Of a DNA stretch of 40,104 bases, positions 1 to 8,646 are shown piece by piece; the stretch's first letter is position 1; every line of letters starts with the position of its first letter. Location of the stretch: contig CANHQT010000021.1 of assembly GCA_947463325.1 (NCBI GenBank), positions 1 through 40,104 on the forward strand. The letters run 5' to 3'. Source of the stretch: Sphingomonadaceae bacterium. Lineage in GTDB: Bacteria; Pseudomonadota; Alphaproteobacteria; Sphingomonadales; Sphingomonadaceae. The notes under the pieces are model-generated. The model ran no database searches. It was not told the DNA's origin and worked only from the letters and a program-made list of their open reading frames with translations. Made by a program: the position numbers and the translations under genes.

Positions 1-1540
1 AGCCGCTCTCGTCAAGGATTAGCTGCGCCAGTTGCGGATGGCGAAGTGTCGATGCGCTGTCACGCCAGCGGGCGATCAATGTGGCGAAACCGCCGAGCGA
101 ACGTCGTGCTTGCGGGGTCCCTTCGTCGCTGTTTGCGATCATGGCCGATGCACCGAGCAGAGGAACACCCGCTGCTCGCGCCAAACGGTGCAGGTTGGCG
201 ATTGCCTTATCGCCAAGGCCGCGCTTCGGCTGGTTGATTATGCGCTCGAAGGCGAGATCGTCTGCCGGCTGGTTGACCAGTCTGAGATAGGCGATGGCAT
301 CCCGGATTTCAGCGCGCTCGTAAAAGCGGAAGCCACCCACCACACGATAAGGCATGCCGATCTGAATGAAGCGTTCTTCAAACTCACGGGTCTGGAAACC
401 CGCCCGGACAAGGATGGCGCAGGCATCGTGCGCTATGCCCCGCCGTTCCAGCGCCTCGATTTCTTCGCCGACCCGGCGCGCCTCTTCGGGGCCATCCCAC
501 ACGCCGACAATGCGGACTTTCTCGCCAGCCTCGGCATCCGTCCACAGCGTCTTCCCAAGCCGTTCGCCATTGTGGGCAATGAGGCCTGACGCCGCGCCGA
601 GGATGTGCGGCGTCGAACGGTAATTCTGCTCGAGCCGGATGGTCTTGGCGCCGGGGAAGTCCTTTTCAAAGCGCAGGATGTTGGCCACTTCCGCTCCGCG
701 CCAGCTGTAGATCGACTGGTCATCATCTCCGACCACCGCAATGTTGCGCCGTCCCTGGGCCAAGAGCCTCAGCCAAAGATACTGCGCGGCATTGGTATCC
801 TGATACTCATCAACGAGGATGTAGCGGAACCGCTCCTGATACTGCTCCAGCACGCCACGATGTGCGCGAAAGATGGTCAGCATGTGCAGCAAAAGATCGC
901 CGAAGTCGCAGGCATTCAGCGTCTTCAGCCTGTCTTGATAGAGACGGTAGATCGCCTGACCCTTGCCATGGGCATAGCCATCGTCATCGCCCGGTTTGAG
1001 GTCATCAGGGCCACTGCCACGGTTCTTCCAACTATCGAGGAGCCCTGCGAACTGCCGGGCAGGCCAGCGCTTATCGTCGATTCCCTCCGCAGTGAGGATC
1101 TGTTTGATCACTCTCAGTTGATCGTCTGGGTCGAGGATGGTGAACTTGGCTTCCAGTCCCACCAACTCAGCATGGCGGCGGAGCATCTTGGCAGCGATGG
1201 CGTGGAAAGTGCCCAGCCATGCCATGCCCTCGCTCGCCGGACCGATCAGTCGGGCAATTCGCTCGCGCATTTCGCGCGCCGCTTTATTGGTGAAAGTGAC
1301 GGCCAGTATCTGCGAAGGCCATGCCAGCCGCTCGGCCACGATATAGGCGAGCCGGGCGGTCAATGCCGATGTCTTGCCTGTACCCGCACCCGCCAGCACC
1401 AACACCGGACCCTCAGTGGTCAGCACCGCATCGCGTTGCGCAGGGTTTAGCCCGTCCAGAAACGGATAATTGCGCCGCTCATTGGCGGGCGGGGCAGGGG
1501 GAGCGGCCGAGTCCACGCGCGAACGGGTAGGGAACATCAT
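1..1540 (-). CDS. pcrA: ATP-dependent DNA helicase UvrD/PcrA (partial, 3' end outside window)
   Basis: SF1A 3'-5' DNA helicase used in nucleotide excision repair, mismatch repair and replication-conflict resolution. The first 513 residues are visible; the C-terminal part lies beyond the left edge. Motifs seen in order: Q-motif region LNPAQRDAV, Walker A AGAGTGKT, motif Ia AVTFTNKAAREM, motif Ib WLGTFHAI, Walker B VDEYQDTN, motif III VVGDDDQSIYSWRGA and motif IV LEQNYRS, followed by the 2B region. The start is the second ATG of the coding strand near a GGGGCG stretch; the frame before NYPFLDGLNPAQ begins with MMFPTRSR. The short Pro/Ala-rich N-terminal extension before the Q motif is typical of alphaproteobacterial versions. 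It lies 69 bases downstream of the lytic transglycosylase on the same strand, so read-through is possible. Family assignment is firm; UvrD versus PcrA naming cannot be settled from this part. Confidence 0.95.
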   Translation of the reverse strand, partial: MMFPTRSRVDSAAPPAPPANERRNYPFLDGLNPAQRDAVLTTEGPVLVLAGAGTGKTSALTARLAYIVAERLAWPSQILAVTFTNKAAREMRERIARLIGPASEGMAWLGTFHAIAAKMLRRHAELVGLEAKFTILDPDDQLRVIKQILTAEGIDDKRWPARQFAGLLDSWKNRGSGPDDLKPGDDDGYAHGKGQAIYRLYQDRLKTLNACDFGDLLLHMLTIFRAHRGVLEQYQERFRYILVDEYQDTNAAQYLWLRLLAQGRRNIAVVGDDDQSIYSWRGAEVANILRFEKDFPGAKTIRLEQNYRSTPHILGAASGLIAHNGERLGKTLWTDAEAGEKVRIVGVWDGPEEARRVGEEIEALERRGIAHDACAILVRAGFQTREFEERFIQIGMPYRVVGGFRFYERAEIRDAIAYLRLVNQPADDLAFERIINQPKRGLGDKAIANLHRLARAAGVPLLGASAMIANSDEGTPQARRSLGGFATLIARWRDSASTLRHPQLAQLILDESG

Positions 1541-1580
1541 CGCCCCATGCAAGCGGACCCTTGGCCGAATTCAGTGTTTT

Positions 1581-1617
1581 CCAACTGCAAACCGCGACGC
1601 AGGTTAGCGTCAGTTGG
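1581..1617 (-). repeat. Nested inverted repeat at the 3' end of the transglycosylase gene
   Basis: CCAACTG (1581-1587) pairs with CAGTTGG (1611-1617), and inside it GACGC (1596-1600) pairs with GCGTC (1607-1611) around a 6-base loop. The structure overlaps the slt stop codon. On the minus strand it is followed by GAAAAC, not a U-run, so it is at best a weak or Rho-type 3' end or an mRNA-stabilising hairpin. Confidence 0.35.
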
Positions 1618-3364
1618 ACTGTAATGTGCTCACTGATGCGCTACCGCCACTCGCCAGTTCGCGGGGTGCAGCCGGTACACGCGGCCAGCGCCCTTGCGCA
1701 AGCTCAGCGCGGCTTGCCGAATGACGCCCCATCTGCGCTTCATAAATCCAGAGGTTGCGCAGCACGATGCCCACATAGGCCCGCGTTTCCCAATAAGGGA
1801 TGGATTCGATGAACAGTAACGGATCGCCATTGTCGCGCACTTCGGTGTTCCAGCGGGCGACAGGGGCCGGACCGGCGTTGTAGGCGGCGATCACCTTGGG
1901 GAGCAGTCCCCCGGTCACGCTGCCGTCGCGCAGATATTCGATATAGGCCTGCCCGAGCGCCAGATTGGTGGCCGGGTCGGTCAGGTTGCCGCCCATGTTG
2001 CGCAAGCCCATGTCACCGGCCGTTCCGGGGCGAAGCTGCATCAGGCCAACGGCGCCGGCAGGGCTCACGACATTGCGCCGGAACTGTGACTCCTGAAGCG
2101 TGTGGGCAAAGACCAATGCGGGGTCGATACGCCAACCGCCAGCGGGCACCCACTGCGGTGCAGGAAAGCGTGCCGCGACAGCCGGCCGCACGCCGCGTGG
2201 AGCGTTGTGCGCAAGAAAGAGCTGGGTTTCAGGAAGCCCTAACTCGCCAGCGAGAGAGGCTAGGGCTGCATGGTCCGATGCGTCGCCAATGCGTGCTTGA
2301 TGGCGCAGCGTTTCGTCAGCCAACGCATAATCGCCACTGCGTGCCAGCAACTTCGCAGCACGGACATTGGGGTGTGATTCGATCCGCTGACGCGCCGAAC
2401 GCGAGGTTTCCGGGGTGCGCATGTCCGGCTCGATCCCGAGCATTTCGGCTGCGAGCAGGCCGTAGAATGTTTCGTCGAGGGTGGCGGCACGGCGCAGGGC
2501 AGGCTGTGCTTCATGTGCTTCACCGCATGCCGTGGCAGCCCGCGCATACCAGAAATGGCCTTGCGCCTCGATTTCTGGGTCATGCGCGCGCCCTGCCACA
2601 TTGCGGAACGCCGCCATTGCGCTGCGGCAGTCGTTTTGCCGCCAACTCGCCAATCCCTGGGTCCAGTCAGCCATCGCCACCCAGTCACCGCTCCCCGTCT
2701 GAGCAAGTGCGGCGAGGCGTCGGGCATTGATGTCATCATTTTCGATATAATAGGACCAGGCAACGCGTTGGCGCCACTCGGTCAGCGCTTCGTTTGAGAG
2801 GCTGGATTCGACACCGCTCAGGATTGCTTCGGCGCCAGCGGGATCATCTTCGGTGATGCGGCGCTGAATGGCCGAACGCACGGGCCCTATCGCACTATCC
2901 TGAATGCTGCGGGGGTTACCCCGGCGCGGCGAAGATCCAGCCCAGGTCAGGCGTTGTGCTGCTGGTATCGAAGGAATGTCACTGACCCCGCGGGTCTGGG
3001 CGAGGCGCCCCAATTGTGCGGCTTGCGGGATCTGCGGTGCTTCGATGATCAGGCTACGCAGTTCATTGCCGTCAACGCGCGGGCTGCCAGCCGCAAGAAA
3101 CAGCTCGGCTCGGGCGAAGCTAGCAAGGGTGCGGTCTGCTATCGCATCGATCTGCGCACGAGCGTTATCCCACTGGGCTGCGCGAATAAGAGAAATGGCG
3201 CGTTGGAATGCCACATCGGCATTCTCGCCATCCCGCGGCGCAGCATCGCTTGCCACAGGTGCAAAGGCCATACGGGTTTGCGCGTCGGCAAGAGTGCCGA
3301 GGGACAGGCCTGAAAGGAGCAAAGCGGCGCAGGAGAGGCGATAAACGCGGACGGAAACGCTCAC
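1610..3364 (-). CDS. slt: Soluble lytic murein transglycosylase (Slt family)
   Basis: Periplasmic enzyme that cleaves the MurNAc-GlcNAc bond of peptidoglycan to give 1,6-anhydro-muropeptides. The C-terminal third carries the SLT fold: LQESQFRRNVVSPAGAVGLMQL with the catalytic Glu in QES, followed by PGTAGDMG, NLALGQAYI and AAYNAGPAPVARW. The preceding ~370 residues are alpha-helical and match the superhelical U/L domains of Slt70. I place the start at the GTG at 3364, not the upstream ATG at 3397. A GAGGA sits 7 bases upstream of the GTG, GTGA overlaps the stop of the UDG gene, and the resulting N-terminus (MSVSVRVYRLSCAALLL...ADA) is a clean Sec signal peptide. Product 584 residues. It is translationally coupled to the upstream glycosylase-like gene. 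Confidence 0.92.
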   Translation of the reverse strand: MSVSVRVYRLSCAALLLSGLSLGTLADAQTRMAFAPVASDAAPRDGENADVAFQRAISLIRAAQWDNARAQIDAIADRTLASFARAELFLAAGSPRVDGNELRSLIIEAPQIPQAAQLGRLAQTRGVSDIPSIPAAQRLTWAGSSPRRGNPRSIQDSAIGPVRSAIQRRITEDDPAGAEAILSGVESSLSNEALTEWRQRVAWSYYIENDDINARRLAALAQTGSGDWVAMADWTQGLASWRQNDCRSAMAAFRNVAGRAHDPEIEAQGHFWYARAATACGEAHEAQPALRRAATLDETFYGLLAAEMLGIEPDMRTPETSRSARQRIESHPNVRAAKLLARSGDYALADETLRHQARIGDASDHAALASLAGELGLPETQLFLAHNAPRGVRPAVAARFPAPQWVPAGGWRIDPALVFAHTLQESQFRRNVVSPAGAVGLMQLRPGTAGDMGLRNMGGNLTDPATNLALGQAYIEYLRDGSVTGGLLPKVIAAYNAGPAPVARWNTEVRDNGDPLLFIESIPYWETRAYVGIVLRNLWIYEAQMGRHSASRAELAQGRWPRVPAAPRELASGGSASVSTLQSN

Positions 3365-4134
3365 AAAATTGTCCTCAACTGCTTCAAACTTTCCCATGCC
3401 TGACGCTTGAGTAGCGGTCTTTCGATCAACAGGCGGGGGTGATGGATGCCGTGTACCACAACGTTACCGCCATCTTGGTTAAATTGCGGTTTACCTGACG
3501 GATTATCGACGGATTCGATTGTGCGCATGGCGTTCTGGCCGAGTATCAACAGGGCCTTTGGCCGAACCAGTTTGATCTGATGACGCGCAATCTGGCCAAG
3601 CCGGCCGGAAGAGGACGGGTCAATAAGGCCACCCGGCGGGCGGCAGGCGATGAGCGCGCTGAGGCGGACGTCGCTGCGGGCGAGGCCTATGGCCGCCAGC
3701 ATGGCGTCCAGTAGATCGCCGGTCCTGCCAGCAAATAACTTGCCAGATTGGACGTCTTCGGCATCCGGGCAATCGGTTAGCACCATGAGTGACGCTTCAC
3801 CTGCACCAGAGGGGGCGAGGCGGGGGGTGCCGGGAATAGCACCCGGCGCATCATCGCCATGCATCCACCAATGGTCGAATGCCTCAACAGTGGCTGGCAG
3901 CGGCCCGGCATGGTCAATGACAATCGGAGCCGCTGCAACGGGGGCAGGGGGGGCTGGTCTGATCCCCTCTACTGCTTTCGGCTTTTCCAGATGCGCTGAT
4001 GATTCAACCGCCTTGGCTGCGGCTGCAGGCGCCAGCCAATCTCTCCGATCGTTGCTGACCGGCAGCTCGTAGCCAGCCGATTGCCACCAGCCGAGATAGC
4101 TCTCGATAGTATCTTTCGCACCGCCGAACATCAT
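3361..4134 (-). CDS. Family-4-like uracil-DNA glycosylase superfamily protein with altered signature motifs
   Basis: 257 residues. The C-terminal half has the family-4 UDG layout: SGKLFAGRTGDLLDAML (family: G.PFVGraG.LLd.mL), ACRPPGG (family: KCRPPgN), ALLILGQNAM and a terminal HHPRLLIERPLLKRQAWESL resembling the HP(S/A) motif. The position of the GEAPG motif instead reads TDCPD, followed by a retained AED. The N-terminal CxxC pair and the fourth Cys expected as [4Fe-4S] ligands are missing; only the Cys of ACRPP remains. The first ~130 residues are a low-complexity Ala/Pro linker after a conserved-looking N-terminus (SYLGWWQSAGYELP). Loss of the cluster, and altered or absent glycosylase activity, is an inference. 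The stop overlaps the slt start by 4 bases. The start is the first of two adjacent ATGs. Confidence 0.8.
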   Translation of the reverse strand: MMFGGAKDTIESYLGWWQSAGYELPVSNDRRDWLAPAAAAKAVESSAHLEKPKAVEGIRPAPPAPVAAAPIVIDHAGPLPATVEAFDHWWMHGDDAPGAIPGTPRLAPSGAGEASLMVLTDCPDAEDVQSGKLFAGRTGDLLDAMLAAIGLARSDVRLSALIACRPPGGLIDPSSSGRLGQIARHQIKLVRPKALLILGQNAMRTIESVDNPSGKPQFNQDGGNVVVHGIHHPRLLIERPLLKRQAWESLKQLRTIL

Positions 4135-4135
4135 T

Positions 4136-4167
4136 CAACTCAAACAGCCAGTTGACCTTTGCGTCAA
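4136..4167. repeat. Two overlapping short inverted repeats in the divergent UDG/ETF-QO gap
   Basis: CAACT (4136-4140) pairs with AGTTG (4150-4154), and TTGAC (4152-4156) pairs with GTCAA (4163-4167). They lie in the 116-base region between divergent start codons, where promoters and any operator for both genes should sit. The arms are only 5 bases, so chance is possible. No convincing -10 box was found. Confidence 0.2.
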
Positions 4168-4250
4168 TTCGCGGGCATCGCCTTCCAAGACCAATGGAGC
4201 GGTGAACGCGGCAAAGGGAGCCGTCGGCACCGGAAAAGAGGATAGCGAGC

Positions 4251-5912
4251 ATGAGCGAACGGGAATCGATGCCGTATGACATCGTCATCGTGGGGGCAGG
4301 GCCAGCTGGCCTGTCTGCGGCTATCCGCCTCAAACAATTGGCAAATGATGCCGGTCGCGACTTGTCCGTCTGCGTGCTCGAAAAGGGCTCAGAGGTCGGT
4401 GCGCATATCCTGTCCGGCGCGGTCATTGATCCGCGTTCGCTAGACGAACTGCTCCCCGAATGGCGGACTATGGGTTGCCCGCTTGCACAGACACCGGTCA
4501 CGGAAAACCATCATTGGGTCCTGACCGAGCGCAAGAAGATCGATTTCCCGCATTTCCTGCTGCCGCCCTTCATGAACAACAAGGGCACCTATACCGGCAG
4601 TCTCGGCAGTCTCACCCGCTGGCTTGCCGAACAGGCGGAAGGGCTGGGCGTGGACATCTTCCCCGGCTTCGCCGCAGCGGAAGTGCTTTATGACGATCAA
4701 GGTGCCGTAAAGGGGGTCGCTACCGGCGACATGGGCATCACTCGCGATGGCGAGCAAGGGCCGGACTATGCGCCAGGGCTTGAACTTCATGCTCGCTACA
4801 CACTCTTTGCCGAAGGCGCGCGAGGCCACCTCACCAAGACAGTCAAGGCGCGCTACGATCTGGAGGCCGACTGCGATCCGCAAATCTATGGCATTGGCAT
4901 CAAGGAATTGTGGGATATCCCGGCGGATAAGCACGTCCCGGGTCGGGTGATCCACACCCAGGGCTGGCCGTTCAATGACGACAGTTTCGCCAACGGGGGC
5001 GGTTTTCTCTATCATCAGGCCAATGGACAGGTCGCCTTGGGTTTTGTGACGTGGCTTTCCTATAAGAACCCGCACCTCTCGCCCTTCCACGAGATGCAGC
5101 GCTGGAAAACGCATCCCGCGATCCGCGCGATTCTGGAAGGCGGCAAGCGCGTTTCCTATGGTGCGCGCGCCATCACCGACGGCGGTTTGCAGTCGGTGCC
5201 AAAGCTCGCTTTCCCGGGAGGCGCGCTGATTGGTTGTACGGCAGGTTTCCTCAACGTGCCGCGGATCAAGGGCACGCATACCGCCATGAAATCGGGCATG
5301 ATGGCTGCAGAGGCCGCCTTCGAAGCTGTGGTCGCTGATCGTTCGGGCGATACGCTGGATGCCTATCCTGCTGCCTATAAGGCAAGCTGGGTCTATGAGG
5401 AGCTAAGCCGCGTCCGCAACTCCGTGCCGCTGGTCAAGAAGTTCGGGGAAGTGATTGGCACCGTTCTGGCTGGCGTGACGATGTGGGCGGAATATCTCAG
5501 GATCCGGATGCCGTTCACGATGCATCATGAGCCTGACCATGTCGGCATGCTGCGCGCTGATATTGCGCCCAAGATCAACTATCCGAAGCCTGATGGTGTG
5601 ATCAGCTTCGACCGTTTGTCGTCGGTGTTCCTTTCGAACACCAACCATGAGGAAGACCAGCCGGTCCACCTCAAGCTCGCCGATCCGGAACGCCCGATAG
5701 CGTATAATCTGCCGCTCTATGACGAACCCGCCCAGCGTTACTGCCCGGCAGGTGTTTACGAAATTGTCGGTGAGGATGACGGCGATCCGAAATTCCAGAT
5801 CAACGCCCAGAACTGCGTTCACTGTAAAACCTGTGATATCAAGGATATGACGCAGAATATTAACTGGGTGTCTCCGCAAGGTGGCGGCGGACCCAATTAT
5901 CCGAATATGTGA
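4251..5912 (+). CDS. Electron transfer flavoprotein:ubiquinone oxidoreductase (ETF-QO)
   Basis: Membrane-associated FAD and [4Fe-4S] protein that passes electrons from reduced ETF (from acyl-CoA dehydrogenases) to ubiquinone. 553 residues, the family's usual length. The N-terminus holds the FAD Rossmann motif VIVGAGPAGLSAAIRL. Central regions include EKGSEVGAHILSGAV, the KGTHTAMKSGMMAAEAAF segment and ubiquinone-site sequence. The C-terminus carries the ferredoxin-like cluster: RYCPAGVYE and NCVHCKTCDIKD, giving the four Cys ligands. An AGAGGA lies about 9 bases before the ATG. Its stop overlaps the ispE start (TGATG), so the two genes are probably one transcript. The acyl-CoA dehydrogenase at 32113-33288 is a possible upstream electron donor. 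Confidence 0.96.
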   Translation: MSERESMPYDIVIVGAGPAGLSAAIRLKQLANDAGRDLSVCVLEKGSEVGAHILSGAVIDPRSLDELLPEWRTMGCPLAQTPVTENHHWVLTERKKIDFPHFLLPPFMNNKGTYTGSLGSLTRWLAEQAEGLGVDIFPGFAAAEVLYDDQGAVKGVATGDMGITRDGEQGPDYAPGLELHARYTLFAEGARGHLTKTVKARYDLEADCDPQIYGIGIKELWDIPADKHVPGRVIHTQGWPFNDDSFANGGGFLYHQANGQVALGFVTWLSYKNPHLSPFHEMQRWKTHPAIRAILEGGKRVSYGARAITDGGLQSVPKLAFPGGALIGCTAGFLNVPRIKGTHTAMKSGMMAAEAAFEAVVADRSGDTLDAYPAAYKASWVYEELSRVRNSVPLVKKFGEVIGTVLAGVTMWAEYLRIRMPFTMHHEPDHVGMLRADIAPKINYPKPDGVISFDRLSSVFLSNTNHEEDQPVHLKLADPERPIAYNLPLYDEPAQRYCPAGVYEIVGEDDGDPKFQINAQNCVHCKTCDIKDMTQNINWVSPQGGGGPNYPNM

Positions 5913-6772
5913 TGGGCTCCGCCTTCAGCGAACCTGCTTTCGCCAAGATCAACCTGGCGCTCCACGTCCGGCGTCGGCGCGAGGATGGTTATCATGACAT
6001 TGAAAGCCTTTTCGCTTTTGTGGACCGAGGTGACCTGCTTACGGTTGAGGAGGCGGAGGCAGACAGCCTCAGCATAGCCGGCCCGTTCGCTGAAGGACTC
6101 TCGGGCGGCTCCGACAATTTGGTGCTTCGGGCGCTCAGCCTATTGCGCACGATAACACCTCCGGGTGCTGCACCGATTCCTCCCCTGGCCATCGCGCTGG
6201 AGAAAAACTTGCCAGTGGCCTCCGGAATTGGTGGCGGCTCAGCCGATGCTGCCGCGCTCATCCGTTTGGTTGCGCGCCATTTTGCTGTCTGGGCTGCCGG
6301 CGACAATCGCGCGCTCATCTTGGCGTCTCGGGCGCTGGGGGCCGACGTCGGTGCGTGTATCGTCAGCCAGACCAGGATCGGCCTAGGATTAGGCGACGAG
6401 CTGTCAGTGCCGGCACAGGATGACGCCACTGGCATAGCTGTATTGCTGGTCAATCCGCTGGTCCCGGTTCCAACAGGACCTGTCTTTGCCGCTTGGGACG
6501 GGATCGACCGCGGCCCGCTTGCTGAAGGAAGCGTGCTGACTGCGGCGCGGGCGGGCCGCAACGATCTTGAGGCGCCGGCTCGCGCTCTTTGCCCGGATAT
6601 TGATGACGTCATGGCGGTGTTGCGTGCTCAACTGCCGCTGCTGGCGCGGATGTCGGGCTCCGGTGCGACGTGTTTTGCGTTGTTCCACGATGAGCAAGCG
6701 TGCCTTGCCGCGCAGGAGCGAATAGTCACCGACCACCCGGAATGGTGGACCATGGCGGGACGTCTGCGGTGA
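5912..6772 (+). CDS. ispE: 4-diphosphocytidyl-2-C-methyl-D-erythritol kinase
   Basis: GHMP-family kinase of the MEP isoprenoid pathway; it phosphorylates CDP-methylerythritol at the 2-hydroxyl using ATP. Diagnostic segments are FAKINLALHVRRRREDGYHDIESLF at the N-terminus, the ATP loop LPVASGIGGGSADAAALIR, a LGADVGACI stretch and the C-terminal MSGSGATCFALF motif. 286 residues from the ATG at 5912, which overlaps the ETF-QO stop by one base (TGATG). A GTG at 5909 in the same frame would add one residue. The N-terminal Lys of FAKINL and the Asp of GADVGA occupy the substrate and catalytic positions of the family. Supply of isoprenoid precursors for the ubiquinone used by its neighbour is a plausible but unproven reason for the pairing. 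Confidence 0.95.
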   Translation: MGSAFSEPAFAKINLALHVRRRREDGYHDIESLFAFVDRGDLLTVEEAEADSLSIAGPFAEGLSGGSDNLVLRALSLLRTITPPGAAPIPPLAIALEKNLPVASGIGGGSADAAALIRLVARHFAVWAAGDNRALILASRALGADVGACIVSQTRIGLGLGDELSVPAQDDATGIAVLLVNPLVPVPTGPVFAAWDGIDRGPLAEGSVLTAARAGRNDLEAPARALCPDIDDVMAVLRAQLPLLARMSGSGATCFALFHDEQACLAAQERIVTDHPEWWTMAGRLR

Positions 6773-7515
6773 ATTCAGCAGCAAATATGCTCGGTCGCCC
6801 GCTGCCCGGAGGGATATTGCTCGTCGCTGATCATGCCTCTGCCCATGTCCCGAAGGATATCAACCTCGGCATCGCGCCCGCTCTCCTGCAAGACCATATT
6901 GCTGTCGACCGCGGCGTTGCTGCGGTAGCGACGCTTCTGGTCGGGCGTGGCGCTGTCGATGCCGCTTGGCTGGGCGCGGTTTCGAGGCTTGTTGTGGATT
7001 GCAATCGCGACGTGCAGGCGCCTGGCATCATTCCGATCGCCAGCGATGGTCATGCCATTCCGGGCAATCTTCTGGACCATGACGCGCATGAGCAGCGCCT
7101 GGCTCGCTACTACCATCCTTATCACGAAGGACTTGCCTCGCTGATTGCGGAGTGCCGACCGTCGATGATCCTTTCGCTGCACAGCTTTACGTCAAAGCTT
7201 GCCAGTCATCCTGACGAACAGCGCCCTTGGGAGATCGGCATTTTATACAATGAGGACAGTCGCCTGGCGCGTTTTGCTATCCCCTGGCTTACCGCCGCAG
7301 GGTGGCAGGTTGGTGATCAGCAACCTTATTCGGGCCGGCTGCTTAACCACACGATGAACCTCCACGCAGAGGGAAATGGCATTCCCTATCTAGGCGTGGA
7401 GATGCGGCAGGACATTGCCGGTGTGCCGGCGGGCGCAGTGCGTTTCGCCGATACCCTTGCCCCCTTGCTGCAGGAATGTCTGGCGCAGGTGACAGCGGTG
7501 GGCTCAACGCGCTAA
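6769..7515 (+). CDS. N-formylglutamate amidohydrolase family protein
   Basis: Zinc-hydrolase-like protein of the N-formylglutamate amidohydrolase family (PF05013 type). Family features seen are ILLVADHASAHVPKD near the N-terminus, SRLVVDCNRD, SLHSFTSKL, WEIGILYNEDSRLA, NHTMNLHAEGNGIPYLGVEMRQD and a C-terminal helix. The start is uncertain. I chose the GTG at 6769 because it overlaps the ispE stop (GTGA); an ATG at 6787 would shorten the N-terminus by 6 residues, and ATG 6742 would lie inside ispE. No other histidine-degradation (hut) gene is nearby, so the real substrate may be another N-acyl or N-formyl amino acid. Membership in the family is firm, the substrate is not. Confidence 0.82.
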   Translation: MNSAANMLGRPLPGGILLVADHASAHVPKDINLGIAPALLQDHIAVDRGVAAVATLLVGRGAVDAAWLGAVSRLVVDCNRDVQAPGIIPIASDGHAIPGNLLDHDAHEQRLARYYHPYHEGLASLIAECRPSMILSLHSFTSKLASHPDEQRPWEIGILYNEDSRLARFAIPWLTAAGWQVGDQQPYSGRLLNHTMNLHAEGNGIPYLGVEMRQDIAGVPAGAVRFADTLAPLLQECLAQVTAVGSTR

Positions 7516-7547
7516 GGTAAGCGTAACGACAGCGTGGCGGGCAATTG

Positions 7548-8597
7548 ATGCGCGATTTCGAAGACAAGGTACTGCTGTTTTTCGTCGGCGTCGTTTCCGT
7601 CGCGGCACTGTGGGTGGCGGCGCCGTTCGCCGGCGCGATCCTGTGGGCGATTGTCGCGGGGATATTGTTCGTGCCGCTCAACCGGCGCATTCATGCCCGG
7701 ATCCCGAGCTGGCCCAACGCTTCGGCACTCACGACATTGCTCATCATTATTGCCATTGTCATTCTGCCTGCGGTGGCCATCGGATCGCTGCTCGTCGATC
7801 AGGCGATCACGACCTATGCACGCTTACAGCGCGATCCACTTGATGTTGGCTTGGCGTTGCAGTCGCTGTGGGATGGGCTTCCCGCTTCAGCGCGTGGTGC
7901 GCTGGATCAGATGGGGCTGGTCGATCTTGCGGCGGTTCAGGAGCGTCTCTCCTCCTTCATCGAAAGCGGGCTGTCGCTGGTTGCGCAGCAGGCGCTAAGC
8001 GTGGGGCAGGGCGCCTTCACCTTCGTCGTGGCGATCGGCGTCATGCTCTATCTCACCTTCTTTCTGCTACGGGATGGAGAGGAACTGCTTCACGCGATCG
8101 GTGAACGAGTTCCCATGAAGCCCCGCCAGCGCCGCGAGCTGTTTGAAAAGTTCGCCACGGTCGTACGCGCGACGATCAAGGGCAGTATCGTCGTAGCCAT
8201 TGTTCAGGGAGTGATCGGCGGCACGGTTTTCTGGGCGCTCGGGATAGAGGCTGCATTGCTGTGGGGCGTGGTGATGGGGTTCCTTTCGCTTCTGCCGGCT
8301 GTTGGCACGGGGCTGGTTTGGATCCCGGTCGCGATCTTCCTGTTTGCTTCAGGCAATTATGGGGATGGCTTGATCCTCGTTTTGTGCGGCATTTTCATCA
8401 TTGGCATGGTCGACAATGTGCTGCGCCCTATCCTGGTCGGCAAAGACACGCGCATGCCAGACTGGGTTGTGCTGGTCAGCACTTTGGGCGGGATAAGCGT
8501 GATGGGAATCAATGGCTTCATTGTCGGCCCTGTCATTGCCGCGATGTTCATTGCGAGCTGGGACATTTTCGGCAAGGCGCGTAGCGGCGCTTTGTAA
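7548..8597 (+). CDS. AI-2E family transporter (PerM/YdiK-like permease)
   Basis: Polytopic inner-membrane protein of 349 residues. Hydrophobic segments follow the family pattern: two N-terminal helices ([20 protein letters not shown] and the adjoining [13 protein letters not shown]), a third around [20 protein letters not shown], a central soluble domain, a helix [22 protein letters not shown], then four C-terminal helices with the conserved [12 protein letters not shown] and [11 protein letters not shown] motifs. The name AI-2E comes from TqsA, but most family members have no proven role in autoinducer export; others act as Na+/H+ antiporters or solute exporters. The start is ATG 7548; a TTG at 7545 immediately precedes it. 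It lies 32 bases after the amidohydrolase gene. Confidence 0.9.
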   Translation: MRDFEDKVLLFFVGVVSVAALWVAAPFAGAILWAIVAGILFVPLNRRIHARIPSWPNASALTTLLIIIAIVILPAVAIGSLLVDQAITTYARLQRDPLDVGLALQSLWDGLPASARGALDQMGLVDLAAVQERLSSFIESGLSLVAQQALSVGQGAFTFVVAIGVMLYLTFFLLRDGEELLHAIGERVPMKPRQRRELFEKFATVVRATIKGSIVVAIVQGVIGGTVFWALGIEAALLWGVVMGFLSLLPAVGTGLVWIPVAIFLFASGNYGDGLILVLCGIFIIGMVDNVLRPILVGKDTRMPDWVVLVSTLGGISVMGINGFIVGPVIAAMFIASWDIFGKARSGAL

Positions 8598-8646
8598 CGT
8601 CGTTGCGCTTGAAAGGCGCTGCGCGTCACGGCATAGCCGATGGGCT

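Noticed and set aside
605-1450. 281-codon open frame on the plus strand
   Set aside because: It is antisense to clear PcrA/UvrD helicase coding sequence; composition and lack of recognisable motifs mark it as a GC-rich shadow.
3365-3397. Upstream ATG at 3397 as start of the lytic transglycosylase
   Set aside because: It would place 11 charged residues before the signal peptide; GTG 3364 has a good SD and overlaps the preceding stop.
4440-5279. 279-codon minus-strand frame inside the ETF-QO gene
   Set aside because: The opposite strand encodes a full-length, motif-complete ETF-QO; no start signal or family features on the minus strand.
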